A stretch of DNA of 64,000 nucleotides from Terriglobales bacterium (GTDB lineage: Bacteria; Acidobacteriota; Terriglobia; Terriglobales; Acidobacteriaceae), in NCBI GenBank assembly GCA_035487355.1, contig DATHMF010000009.1:1-64000 (forward strand), given 5' to 3'. Below the pieces are notes generated by a model. The model searched no databases. It had not been told where the DNA came from and was given only the letters and a program-made list of their open reading frames with translations. The position numbers were made by a program, and so were the translations under genes. Shown here piece by piece: positions 47,387 through 56,617 of this stretch (its first letter is position 1; the number at the start of each line of letters is the position of its first letter).

Positions 47387-50221
47387 ATGCGATTGAAAAG
47401 AATTTTTCGCGACTCAGCTAAATTCCTAATATGGGACATTCTATTCTTAATGCTTTTCTCAGTTGCGGCGTTTTCACAACAAGCGTCGGTTCCGCCGGTC
47501 TTTACCAATCCCGAAATAGGAGGACTCCAGCGCCTCTTTCAAGATCCACCTGATGACAGCCGCATTATGATGCGCTGGTGGTGGTTCGGGCCGGCAGTGA
47601 CCAAGCCCGAGCTCGAGCGTGAAATGCGGCAAATGAAAGCTGCGGGGATAGGCGGTTTCGAGGTGCAGCCGGTTTATCCTCTTGTTCCCGATGATCCGGA
47701 TGTCGGCATAAAAAACCTTTCTTTCCTCTCCGACGAGTTTCTTGATGTGCTGAAGTTTACCTCTGAAAAAGCACACGAGCTCGGACTTCGAATGGATCTC
47801 ACCCTGGGAAGCGGGTGGCCTTACGGAGGGCCGCAAGTTCCCATCAATCATGCCGCCGGGCAATTGCGCTTGCAGCGTGTGAAGGTCGCGAGCGATTCGC
47901 AACGCGTGTCGGTGCCGAGTATGACTGCCGGCGAAAAATTGCTCGCGGTTTTTCTGGCTGATATCCAGGGACAGGCGATCGCACCGGAAAGTTTGCATGA
48001 GCTTACCGTCAACGGAGAAAACCTGGTCGAACTCCCTGCCGGCCTCAGTGGGCCTCACGAACTACTTTTCTTTATTTCGAGCCGCACGGGAATGACCGTA
48101 AAGCGGTCTGCAGTAGGGGCCGAAGGGTTCGTGGTGGATCATTACGATGCTGCGGCTGTTGCGGAGTATCAACAGAAAGTTGGTATCCGGCTCATGCAGG
48201 CTTTTCGCGGCACACCTCCGTATGCAGTTTTCTGCGACAGCCTGGAAGTATTTCAATCCGATTGGACGGGTGACTTCCTGGAGGAGTTCCAAAAGCGGAG
48301 AGGCTATGACCTCAAGCGGTATCTTCCTGCTCTGGTATTCGATATCGGACCAAAAACCGGGGCCATTCGGCATGATTGGGGGAAGACACTTACGGAGCTA
48401 TTCAACGAGCGTTTCGTTGTTTCCATGCGGGGGTGGGCCAAACAAAATAAAACATTATTTCGCATGCAAGGTTATGGCATGCCTCCGGCTGAGATGTCGA
48501 GCAATGCGCTGTCAGATCTGCCAGAAGGCGAGGGGCCGCAGTGGCAGGTGGTCCGCGGTTCACGCTGGGCTGCCTCGGCCAGCCATATTTATGGGCGTCC
48601 GGTAACGTCGTCAGAAACCTGGACTTGGATCCACTCGCCGGTTTTTCGCGCGACTCCTCTCGACATCAAAGCTGAGGCAGATCTTCACTTTCTGCAGGGA
48701 ATCAACCAACTGGTGGGGCATGGCTGGCCCTATACCGCGGAGGGTGTCGAGTATCCGGGATGGCGCTTCTATGCCTCGGGTGCTCTGGACGATAAAAATC
48801 CGTGGTGGATCGTGATGCCCGATGTGACCGCGTATCTGCACCGGCTTAGCTTCCTGCTGCGACAAGGAGAGCCTGCCAATGATGTCGCTCTGTATCTTCC
48901 CAACAGCGATGCCTGGGCGAGCCTTTCCGCTGGGCGAGTCCACCTGATTGAGACCCTTCGCGATCAAGTTGGCATCGATGTGATGCCGCAAGTTTTCGAA
49001 GCTGGATTCAATTTGGACTTTTTCGATGACGATGCTCTCAAGCAAACTGGCCACCTGGAAAAAAACAGTCTGACGCTTGGGCCGGGCAGATACCGGGTAG
49101 TCATTCTGCCCGATGTCGAACGCATACCGCTTGAGACGCTGCAAAAACTGGCGGACTTTGCTCACGGTGGCGGGGTGTTGATTGCCACACGCCGCCTGCC
49201 TTCGTTAGCCCCTGGCTTTCTGGCAGCCGACGCGGAAAACAGCCAGGTTCGTGATCTTTCGCGCAGTTTGTTCGAAGGCCCGTCGGCTGTCGCGCATTTC
49301 GTCGAAGACGAAAAGCAGCTTGGAAAACAACTGGCCAGCTTGTTGCAGAGCGACATCTCATTTTCCGCGCCTGCTCCGGATATCGGTTTTGTGCACCGTA
49401 GAACCAAGGACGCAGAAATTTATTTTGTGGCGAACACCGGCAATACACCTGTGAGTTTGAACGGCACCTTTCGCGTTGCAGCCGGGAACGCAGAGTGGTG
49501 GGACCCTATGACTGGGAGAGTTTCGAAGGCAAAAGCGCTGGTTCAGACAAAAGATCTGACAAAAAGAGGAATAACCATTCCGCTGAACCTGGAGCCTTAT
49601 GCTTCGCGTGTGCTGGTTTTTTCACGGCGTTCTCTGCCGCCGCTCACTGCGCGACGTGCGCCTGTGACTCCCGCCCCCGTTGATCTGAGCACGGGCTGGC
49701 AGATTTCGTTCGGCCAAGACAGCAAATCAAAAACGATAGACCGGTTGGAATCCTGGACCGATGACAAAGAGACGCGCTATTTTTCCGGTCTTGCCACATA
49801 TGAGAAAGATGTAACCGTGCCGGAAAACATGCTGCAACCCGGCCTCGCGGTGCGGCTCGACTTCGGGGAAGCGAAACCCATTCCGCCACAGAATCTGCGA
49901 GCAGGCATGCAGGCCTGGCTTGATGCCCCGGTGCGCGAGGCAGCAGTCGTCTATGTGAATGGCAGTCGCGCGGGATCGGTTTGGTCGCCGCCATATTCGC
50001 TGGATATTACGTCTTACCTGAAGCATGGCAACAATCACGTGAAGATTGTTGTAGGTAATCTCGCGGTCAACTACATGGCTGGCCACGCATTGCCCGATTA
50101 CCGGCTGCTCAACTTGCGTTATGGCGTACGCTTCGAAGCCCAGGACATGGACAAGATACGGCCAGTGCCCGCCGGTTTGCTCGGACCGATTCGCCTATTG
50201 TCTGTTGCTGAAGCGCCTTGA
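47387..50221 (+). CDS. Secreted GH106 alpha-L-rhamnosidase
   Basis: 944 residues from the ATG at 47387; a longer frame from 47300 overlaps the GH31 end. Membrane segment/signal peptide about residues 10-30. The start of the mature protein ([30 protein letters not shown]) and [12 protein letters not shown] are typical of GH106, an inverting alpha-L-rhamnosidase family; a C-terminal beta-sandwich (about 780-940) ends the chain. It would release L-rhamnose from rhamnogalacturonan or glycosides, feeding the isomerase-kinase-aldolase pathway encoded 11 kb upstream. Last gene of the four-gene unit. Confidence 0.9.
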   Translation: MRLKRIFRDSAKFLIWDILFLMLFSVAAFSQQASVPPVFTNPEIGGLQRLFQDPPDDSRIMMRWWWFGPAVTKPELEREMRQMKAAGIGGFEVQPVYPLVPDDPDVGIKNLSFLSDEFLDVLKFTSEKAHELGLRMDLTLGSGWPYGGPQVPINHAAGQLRLQRVKVASDSQRVSVPSMTAGEKLLAVFLADIQGQAIAPESLHELTVNGENLVELPAGLSGPHELLFFISSRTGMTVKRSAVGAEGFVVDHYDAAAVAEYQQKVGIRLMQAFRGTPPYAVFCDSLEVFQSDWTGDFLEEFQKRRGYDLKRYLPALVFDIGPKTGAIRHDWGKTLTELFNERFVVSMRGWAKQNKTLFRMQGYGMPPAEMSSNALSDLPEGEGPQWQVVRGSRWAASASHIYGRPVTSSETWTWIHSPVFRATPLDIKAEADLHFLQGINQLVGHGWPYTAEGVEYPGWRFYASGALDDKNPWWIVMPDVTAYLHRLSFLLRQGEPANDVALYLPNSDAWASLSAGRVHLIETLRDQVGIDVMPQVFEAGFNLDFFDDDALKQTGHLEKNSLTLGPGRYRVVILPDVERIPLETLQKLADFAHGGGVLIATRRLPSLAPGFLAADAENSQVRDLSRSLFEGPSAVAHFVEDEKQLGKQLASLLQSDISFSAPAPDIGFVHRRTKDAEIYFVANTGNTPVSLNGTFRVAAGNAEWWDPMTGRVSKAKALVQTKDLTKRGITIPLNLEPYASRVLVFSRRSLPPLTARRAPVTPAPVDLSTGWQISFGQDSKSKTIDRLESWTDDKETRYFSGLATYEKDVTVPENMLQPGLAVRLDFGEAKPIPPQNLRAGMQAWLDAPVREAAVVYVNGSRAGSVWSPPYSLDITSYLKHGNNHVKIVVGNLAVNYMAGHALPDYRLLNLRYGVRFEAQDMDKIRPVPAGLLGPIRLLSVAEAP

Positions 50222-50269
50222 AACTAGAGAGTGTCCGTAATTCGGAAGCTATTCCCGCGTCTCGCGTCG

Positions 50270-51133
50270 TCACATAACGGCCAACACACCGTTCACGTAA
50301 CCTACCGATTCCGCCAGGCCGGGCAGCGGGTCCTTCTCGTCTTTCTCGAATTCATAGTGGAAGGTTCCCGAGTACTTGAGCCGGTTTGCCTCCCGAAGCA
50401 ATTTAGCGACGTCGATCACGCCCCGGCCAATTTCAACTGTCGTGCCGCTAGGCTGGGACGCCGATTCGTCCTTGAGGTGAAAATCGTGTACTCGATCAAA
50501 GCACTTGGAGAACTGTTCCGTCGGATCCAACCCGATCCGCTGTGTGTGCCCGATGTCGATGCATAACCCCATCCGCTTGTCCATGTTGGCGACAGCCTTG
50601 TACACGCTCTCCGGGCTGGGGAAGTTGCGGTCTGTAGGCCCGTGATTGTGAATGGCACAAATAATGTCTGTCTCTTTAGCTGCGTGCTCGACCGCTGGGA
50701 GCAGCGCTGGCTCCGGACCGCCAATAATCATCTTCATGCCTGCCTTCTTCGCATACGCGAAGGCTCGTTGGACCTCTTCCTCGGTTTTCATGTAAACCAC
50801 ACCGCAGGAGTCAGCTTCGAGCCCGGCCTGCTTGATCTTCTCCACCGCCGCCTGGATTTGCTCATCCGAACTATTCAAAGGGAGATGCATCTCCTTTAAG
50901 GTGAGCTTCTTCAACCCTAAGCGTTTCGTCATCTCGATGGCGTCTTCCAGCTTGAACGTGCGAAAGGAGTAGGATGCGATTCCAAAACTGAATGGGAAAG
51001 TGCGATTCCGTGCAGCTTCCTTAACTCCTGCCTGAAGCGGTTGTCCTGGAAGCAAGGCTGAAATTGGAATAGATCCCGCCGCCGCCGCAATGCTGGCAGT
51101 CTTCAAGAAACCACGCCTGGTAACATTGTTCAT
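50270..51133 (-). CDS. Tat-exported sugar phosphate isomerase/epimerase-like TIM barrel
   Basis: 287 residues; GGAG 7 nt before the ATG. The N-terminus has a twin-arginine signal (TRRGFLKTASIAAAAGSIPI). The body is an AP-endonuclease-2/xylose-isomerase-like TIM barrel (KKLTLKEMHLPL, AIHNHGPTDRNFP, LCIDIGHTQRIG, DFHLKDES), with the metal-type H/D/E residues of the family. It is probably a periplasmic or exported epimerase/isomerase or lyase on sugar derivatives; many acidobacterial paralogues are annotated only at family level. Convergent with GH106 (49 bp gap). Confidence 0.8.
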   Translation of the reverse strand: MNNVTRRGFLKTASIAAAAGSIPISALLPGQPLQAGVKEAARNRTFPFSFGIASYSFRTFKLEDAIEMTKRLGLKKLTLKEMHLPLNSSDEQIQAAVEKIKQAGLEADSCGVVYMKTEEEVQRAFAYAKKAGMKMIIGGPEPALLPAVEHAAKETDIICAIHNHGPTDRNFPSPESVYKAVANMDKRMGLCIDIGHTQRIGLDPTEQFSKCFDRVHDFHLKDESASQPSGTTVEIGRGVIDVAKLLREANRLKYSGTFHYEFEKDEKDPLPGLAESVGYVNGVLAVM

Positions 51134-51328
51134 TGAGAGTCTCCGATTGGGTGAAATAGGTGCTAAATCCTGGACGTCGAGCGAATCCGGCGTATTGTAA
51201 CCCTCTCGTTCGTCAAAAGTCTAACTGCCAACTTTTGCGGGAAACTCCAGAGCTATCCTGTTCAGGTTGGGAATTCCTCGACACGGCACACGAAGCATGA
51301 CATCCGCGTAAATAATCGAAATGTGGCA

Positions 51329-51354
51329 TAGAGACGCAGCAAACTGCGTCTCTA
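51329..51354 (-). terminator. 11-bp perfect hairpin downstream of the 51384-51863 gene
   Basis: TAGAGACGCAG (51329-51339) pairs exactly with CTGCGTCTCTA (51344-51354) around CAAA, 30 nt beyond the stop of the minus-strand gene. No T-run on either side. Confidence 0.55.
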
Positions 51355-51383
51355 ACCAAAGATGTCAACAAAGCGAGATAGCT

Positions 51384-51863
51384 CTATTCAACCGAATCGA
51401 AGAGTTTTTCCAGTGAAGTGATCTGGACGCGAAGCTCGTTTCTGATCTTCTCAGCGCGGTCGTTAAAATCAGACTCTTTGTCGCCCGGCTTGTAGGCGAA
51501 AACCGTACCGAGGGCACCGATTGTCTTCCCAGAACGGTCCTGCAATACCAACTCTACTTCGAAACGGTCTCCCTTTTTGTTGATTTCCAGGTTGGACTTG
51601 CCGGTTTGAACCACTCGGAGATCGTCCTCGTCGGCCTTCTTGCCAATTCGTCCTATGTTAGAAGCGATAATAATGTTGTCAGAGCCGTTCGGCGGAGTGA
51701 CATGCATGGCGAGCACCAGCAAGTCGGGGTGCTTGGCAATAGCATCATCCACCAGTTTCTGTGCGTAGATTTTATTTTTTGGCGTCTGCGACAAAGCGGG
51801 ATGAACGCTGCCGAAAACGGCCAGAAGTGCAAATAAACCAACCAAATACTTAAATCGTGTCAT
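51384..51863 (-). CDS. Secreted hypothetical protein, about 159 aa
   Basis: The ATG at 51863 follows GAGGAG. Signal peptide FKYLVGLFALLAVFGSVHPA. The mature part alternates strands and helices (LVVDAIAKHPDLLVLAMHVT-like start, DRSGKTIGALGTVFAYKPGD) and ends in a charged helix (DRAEKIRNELRVQITSLEKL). The phrasing resembles a small secreted sensor-like domain for which I know no function. It lies 43 bp downstream of the TonB receptor on the same strand and may be co-transcribed with it from the TTCA-array promoter. Confidence 0.65.
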   Translation of the reverse strand: MTRFKYLVGLFALLAVFGSVHPALSQTPKNKIYAQKLVDDAIAKHPDLLVLAMHVTPPNGSDNIIIASNIGRIGKKADEDDLRVVQTGKSNLEINKKGDRFEVELVLQDRSGKTIGALGTVFAYKPGDKESDFNDRAEKIRNELRVQITSLEKLFDSVE

Positions 51864-51906
51864 TACTGTTCTTTCTCCTCTCAAAGTTTGTGGCCTTCGG
51901 CAACCT

Positions 51907-54900
51907 CTACCAAAGCACCTTTAGCGAAAACTGTAATTGCCGAGGGCTGGTTAGCGTGCTGGTCAGTTGGCCAGCCGTGGGCAAGAGGTTGCCGCCTCCA
52001 TTGAAAATCTGCTGCTGCGTGGTTAGTGGAGGCGCGAAGTTAACCCGGTTCAGCAAATTGAATGCCTGCGCCTGGAATTGAATTCGCCAACGCTCAGTAA
52101 AAGTAATCTCCTTGATGAGAGCCATATCCACGTCGAACAACCCAGGGCCGATGATGCTGTTTCTGCGATTATTTCCAAGCCGGGTACTGGGCGTAGGGAA
52201 AGAAAAGCAACTCAAATTGAGGTAGTTGACGCTTTGTGGATGAACAAGATTGCCGCATCCCGCGACCCGGTCAGGATAATCGAACGACGAGGTGCTGTTT
52301 GTTCCCAAAGGATCACCGCCGGTAATAACCGTAAAAGGCAGGCCCGTACGAGCAGAAAATATACCTCCCCAAGTCCATCCGCGTAAAGGCCAGGCCCAGG
52401 CAGGTTTTCCCGGAGCGGGAATTTGATACAGGTAGTTGGCCGAGAAGACGTGGCGAATATCGAAATCCGACAGGCTTTTATTTAGGGACATATCGAAGTA
52501 TGGCAAGTTCGCCGCCGAATTCGAGAAGGTAGCGCCGGCCACTGAGGATGAGCTGTCATCAATGCTCTTTGACCAGGTATAGGAGACGCGGCCTTGAAGC
52601 CTTTTGAAGAGGTTGTATTTGAATTCGGCCTGCATGGAGTGATAGGTGGAACTGCCTACCCATAATAGCCCGGTCACTGCTCCGACTGCCGGATTCTGCA
52701 CGGTACCGCTCCCGGCCGGTGACGGCCAGAGATATCCCAGCGGACTCTTGCTTGTTGGCAGAACGATATTCATGTCGTTTGAGTTGAACGGCTGGTGAAT
52801 GCCATGGGAGCCAATGTATCCAAGCGTGAAGACTGTGCTGGGCGAGAGTTGCTGCTGCATATTGAATGTCCACTGCATGACATAATTACGGCCCGGATTC
52901 GGCTGGATATACGCTTGCTTCGTCAGTGGGACCTTGCCGGCAAATCCGTTGGTCGGAAATGCGCCGAGCGGAACAGTGGTATTGCGGCCTTCCAGATAAA
53001 ATGGCGCCGACCCGATCGCAGGCAAATTGAAAAGGTAAGGCAGTGGCAGCACGTCATAGACGCCAAAGGCCCCTCTGAAAACGGTCAAGCCCTTGCGAAA
53101 GGGGGTCCAAGCAAAGCCAACACGAGGCTCGAAATTGTGAAGCGTTGGATTGGAGAAATAGCCAGACACAACTGTAGGTTGTGGATCAGTGAGTTGCTTT
53201 AAGACACCGAGCCTTCCTGCGGTTTCGCTGGGCACAGTGGCCATCTCGTAGCGCAAACCTAAATTCAACGTCAGGTTTTCACGCACGCGCCAATCATCTT
53301 GCACATAGAAGGCTGCAATCGTTGTCCGAAGATCACGCGGAGTGCGCGGCGTCGCCGGCAGAGCGGACTCGTAGAATGTCGCTTTATTCTGGAGAAAGCT
53401 CTTCAGTGATCCGAAGCTGTATTCGCCGAACGGGAGCACGCCGCCTAAAGCATTATTCTGAATCCGCTCGACGTACCCGCCAAACGAGATGGTTTGCTGC
53501 CCGTGAACGAAAGTTGCGTCGTCGTAAAGCTGGTAAGAGTTGTAGTGATAGAAGAATGGCCCCAATCCTCCCGGCCCTCCTTCAAACCGGGAGATGCCGG
53601 TAATGAGTATTTGCCCCGGAGGGCTGTTGGGAATGAATCCGAGGGCGGTGTTGACCGCCGCCGGATTGATAACCGACGCGGTGGTGGGCGCTCCCACCGC
53701 AGAGCGCGTATACCCAAAACGAACCACGTTGGCGAGATGCGGCGAGAAAACATGCGTTTCTTCGAGAATGCCTGCCGCACGGCGTGAAACTGCACCGAGG
53801 ACCAGTTCGTCGAGGTTATCTGGAGAACTGCTGGAACTGGTGTCATAAAGCGCTGTTGCGCGGAAGGTGTCATTCTGGGAAAAATTGTGGTCCAGGTGCG
53901 TGGTAATGAGGTCTTCATTGGTGACTTGCTGCCCAACAAAGTTGTATTGCCCGATGTCGCCTGATATTGCGCCATTAGGCAATGCGTAAAGAGAAAAGTA
54001 GGGCACTACATTCGGGTTCACGATTACGTTGCCTGAGGCCAGGTGTCCTTGCCGAGCGGCGCCCGTGGGCACAATCGCAATCTGGCTGACACCGAGGCTC
54101 TGCCGGACCCCTTCATAGTCGGCAAAGAAGAACGTCTTCTTCCTGATGATCGGACCGCCAATGGAGCCGCCAAATTGATTTCTGCGGAACGAGGGCACGC
54201 TGGGACCGTCAAAGAAATTACGTGCGTCAAAGACGCTGTTGCGCAAGAATTCATATACCGACCCATGGAACGAATTCGTTCCGGAACGAGTGATGGAGTT
54301 AATGACCCCTCCCGAGCTGCGGCCGTACTGAGCGGGCGCATTGCTGGTAATGACGGAAAACTCCTGGACGGCGTCAACTCCCAGAGTTGCTCCCAGGGCG
54401 CTTCCTGGTCCGCCGTTTGCATAGTCGTTCACACTGATGCCGTCAAGCCGGTAATTATTCTGTTGCGGGCGGTTGCCTCCAATGGTCAGTTGTGAAGCAA
54501 GTCCCCGGTTGGTGCGGGCGCTTCCGGTTGCAATATCACCTGACAGGTTGAAAATTTGCGAAACGCCTGGCTGAAGCGCCGCAAGACTGGTCCAGTCGCG
54601 CCCATTGAGCGGCAACTCGCGCACGGTTTTATCATCCACTACCCCTTGGACTGAAGAGGTCGCAGTTTCCACAGCCGGTGCGCTGTAACCGCTGGTTGCA
54701 GTTACTTCAACCTGTGTCGTGTTCGCCGCCAAACTCAAAGTAATATCAACAGTCCGGACGGCGCCGACGGTCAGGACTAATCCAGTGATCCCTCTCTCAT
54801 GGAAACCGGTTGCTGTTGCCACCACGCGATAACTTCCTGCTGCAAGATTTTGCGCAGAATAAACTCCAGCAAAGTTCGTCTCTGAGTTTCGTATCGCGCC

Positions 54901-55200
54901 GGTAGCTTCATTGGTGATGCTGATGGTTGCGTGGGGAATGACCGAATCTGTTGGATCACTGACCGTGCCCTGAAGGGTTGCGCCTTCCGCCTGGCACCAC
55001 GAAGTGCCGCGAACGCTCAGCAGCATGAGGCAAAGCAGTGACACCTGGAAGAATTGCCGCCCATACCCTGAACAAAGCCAATTGCGTTGGGCGGCTGTGC
55101 CCGCTGCTGAAGCTGATCTCTGGAAAAACAGGCTTTCTTGATTGAAGGATTGATGCGGTCTGCCACTGGCCCGCGACGTACCTGTCTTCGATAGGGACAT
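51907..55200 (-). CDS. Oar-like TonB-dependent receptor under a TTCA-array promoter
   Basis: 1097 residues; GAGG 8 nt before the ATG. Long N-terminal extension, membrane segment (VSLLCLMLLSVRGTSWC, about 53-69), carboxypeptidase-regulatory-like domain (TLQGTVSDPTDSVIPHA), plug (REL-PLNGRDW motif, SRSGG-like linker) and barrel ending QFSLKVLW. A three-fold TTCA array with 11-bp spacing ends 91 nt upstream, as for the PstS-like gene behind it. Substrate unknown; the PstS-like and phosphodiesterase neighbours suggest a phosphorus-containing compound, which is inference. Confidence 0.9.
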   Translation of the reverse strand: MSLSKTGTSRASGRPHQSFNQESLFFQRSASAAGTAAQRNWLCSGYGRQFFQVSLLCLMLLSVRGTSWCQAEGATLQGTVSDPTDSVIPHATISITNEATGAIRNSETNFAGVYSAQNLAAGSYRVVATATGFHERGITGLVLTVGAVRTVDITLSLAANTTQVEVTATSGYSAPAVETATSSVQGVVDDKTVRELPLNGRDWTSLAALQPGVSQIFNLSGDIATGSARTNRGLASQLTIGGNRPQQNNYRLDGISVNDYANGGPGSALGATLGVDAVQEFSVITSNAPAQYGRSSGGVINSITRSGTNSFHGSVYEFLRNSVFDARNFFDGPSVPSFRRNQFGGSIGGPIIRKKTFFFADYEGVRQSLGVSQIAIVPTGAARQGHLASGNVIVNPNVVPYFSLYALPNGAISGDIGQYNFVGQQVTNEDLITTHLDHNFSQNDTFRATALYDTSSSSSPDNLDELVLGAVSRRAAGILEETHVFSPHLANVVRFGYTRSAVGAPTTASVINPAAVNTALGFIPNSPPGQILITGISRFEGGPGGLGPFFYHYNSYQLYDDATFVHGQQTISFGGYVERIQNNALGGVLPFGEYSFGSLKSFLQNKATFYESALPATPRTPRDLRTTIAAFYVQDDWRVRENLTLNLGLRYEMATVPSETAGRLGVLKQLTDPQPTVVSGYFSNPTLHNFEPRVGFAWTPFRKGLTVFRGAFGVYDVLPLPYLFNLPAIGSAPFYLEGRNTTVPLGAFPTNGFAGKVPLTKQAYIQPNPGRNYVMQWTFNMQQQLSPSTVFTLGYIGSHGIHQPFNSNDMNIVLPTSKSPLGYLWPSPAGSGTVQNPAVGAVTGLLWVGSSTYHSMQAEFKYNLFKRLQGRVSYTWSKSIDDSSSSVAGATFSNSAANLPYFDMSLNKSLSDFDIRHVFSANYLYQIPAPGKPAWAWPLRGWTWGGIFSARTGLPFTVITGGDPLGTNSTSSFDYPDRVAGCGNLVHPQSVNYLNLSCFSFPTPSTRLGNNRRNSIIGPGLFDVDMALIKEITFTERWRIQFQAQAFNLLNRVNFAPPLTTQQQIFNGGGNLLPTAGQLTSTLTSPRQLQFSLKVLW

Positions 55201-55290
55201 GAAGAATACCTCGTTTCAGATAGATTTCTTACTTCCGGTGAGGGAATGCCGGTCTTTCCGGTGACCGTTCAGCACAATAAATTGCCGGAA

Positions 55291-55327
55291 TGAACCAATC
55301 CTGAACAAAAGATGAAAATTCATTCAT
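55291..55327 (-). promoter_or_regulatory. TTCA-array box A (TonB receptor promoter)
   Basis: On the sense (minus) strand: ATGA (55327-55324), TTCA (55316-55313), TTCA (55305-55302), TTCA (55294-55291), each start exactly 11 bp apart. A -10-like TTTATT follows after 9 nt; the receptor ATG is 91 nt away. The spacing is that of tandem OmpR/PhoB-type operator half-sites. Confidence 0.6.
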
Positions 55328-55339
55328 GCACTGACGGCC

Positions 55340-56440
55340 TCAGTAGCCATGAGAGAGTTCATTCACTCTGGCATGCTGGCCTACCTTATCTGGCCCTGAG
55401 TGTTCTTCGATTTTCTGAAGTTCCTCTTTTACCATTTGCTGGGGGAGCGGCAGGAAAACTCCTTCTTTCTCCACATCCTGCTGCCCCTGTTTGCTCAGGA
55501 CAAATCTCAAAAATTCCCTGATCTTCGGGTCGAGTGCCTGTCCTGGAGCGAGGTTCAAGTAAATGTAAACAACGCGGCTCAAGGGATACGTCTGGGGTAC
55601 CACCTCCTGGAATGTACCTTTGTAGTAGGGGCCGTTATCGTTGACGGCCAGAGCAAGCGGCTGCGTGCCTTTTATGACGCTGCTGAATCCCGAGTAGCCA
55701 ATGGCGTAAGGGTCAGCAGCGACGCCTTGCGCGATCGCGTCGAGAGCAGGCAGGGAACCGACAGTCGTGCGTTCGGTGATGCCGTCTTTGTATTCACCGT
55801 TTTCCAATACCCGCTCCTGCACAAAGTTGGCAATACCATTGGGCCGAATCAGGCCCCAGAGATGGATCGGTTTGTTGACCCATTCACCTTTCGCCCCCAC
55901 ATCACCCCAAGTGGTCACCTCTTTGTAGCCGCGCTTGCGGGTCTTGGAATAAATTGCGTCCAATTGCGCAAACGTAAGCTTGTGAATCGGGTTCTGGGCG
56001 TTGACCAGGAATGCAATCGCATGGGTCTTGCCCGGAGTCCGAAAGCTGCCCCCGGCGACCCTCACTGCGAAGGGCGCGTATCCGAATTTTTGCTGGAAGG
56101 GAGCGATCTCGTTGGGCAGCATCTCGCGCGCAACCGGACCGAGCTGGGCCCTGCCTTCGGTGAGCGCAGGAGCGGCTGTGCCCGAGGCCTTAGCTTCCAT
56201 GTCAATGGTGACATCAGGATACATCTGGCGGAAATCGGCGATCCATAGCTTCATTAATGCTTCCATGGTGTCGGCGCCCACACTTTTCATAGACCCGGAG
56301 AGGGTTCCAGCGCTCTTATAAACAGGGAGATTGGGGTTGGCTTTGGCGTGCAGCGTCTCGTTAAATTTTGGGTGCTCGGCGGCCAACGCAGACATACACA
56401 GAAGAACCACACCAACAAAAAACAATTGCACTCGTCGCAT
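55340..56440 (-). CDS. PstS-like periplasmic phosphate-binding protein 1
   Basis: 366 residues from ATG 56440 (GGAG upstream; 7 codons shorter than the longest frame). Signal peptide QLFFVGVVLLCMSALA. The PBP-like/PstS fold is recognisable from GSMKSVGADTMEALMKLW, KASGTAAPALTEGRAQLGPV, HAIAFLVNAQNPIHKLTFAQ, GIANFVQERVL and DPYAIGYSGF. No pstC, pstA or pstB is nearby, so it is an orphan binding protein, possibly a scavenger or sensor. It shares about half of its residues with the protein at 57773-58801. TTCA-array box B lies 90 nt upstream. Confidence 0.85.
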   Translation of the reverse strand: MRRVQLFFVGVVLLCMSALAAEHPKFNETLHAKANPNLPVYKSAGTLSGSMKSVGADTMEALMKLWIADFRQMYPDVTIDMEAKASGTAAPALTEGRAQLGPVAREMLPNEIAPFQQKFGYAPFAVRVAGGSFRTPGKTHAIAFLVNAQNPIHKLTFAQLDAIYSKTRKRGYKEVTTWGDVGAKGEWVNKPIHLWGLIRPNGIANFVQERVLENGEYKDGITERTTVGSLPALDAIAQGVAADPYAIGYSGFSSVIKGTQPLALAVNDNGPYYKGTFQEVVPQTYPLSRVVYIYLNLAPGQALDPKIREFLRFVLSKQGQQDVEKEGVFLPLPQQMVKEELQKIEEHSGPDKVGQHARVNELSHGY

Positions 56441-56529
56441 TTTGCTTCTCCAGTTTGTCATGAGTCACATGCTGATTTACACGTTCAATTCCCGGCTTTC
56501 TTGGCCCGTGTTACTACATACCCGCAGGA

Positions 56530-56566
56530 TTAAACGATTCTGAACCGAAGATAAAAACTTGTTCAG
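56530..56566 (-). promoter_or_regulatory. TTCA-array box B (PstS-like 1 promoter)
   Basis: Sense (minus) strand: CTGA (56566-56563), TTTA (56555-56552), TTCA (56544-56541), TTAA (56533-56530), 11 bp apart, two elements degenerate. A TATGTA -10 follows after 9 nt and the PstS-like ATG is 90 nt away, the same geometry as box A. Confidence 0.5.
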
Positions 56567-56617
56567 AAATAAAAAGCGAATGTCGGGACAACCTGCTTTG
56601 CGATATGCTGGGCGCTC

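Noticed and set aside
50270-51133. Assignment as part of the rhamnose operon
   Set aside because: It is on the opposite strand, carries a Tat signal and is separated from the catabolic genes by the hydrolase unit; it is only a neighbour.
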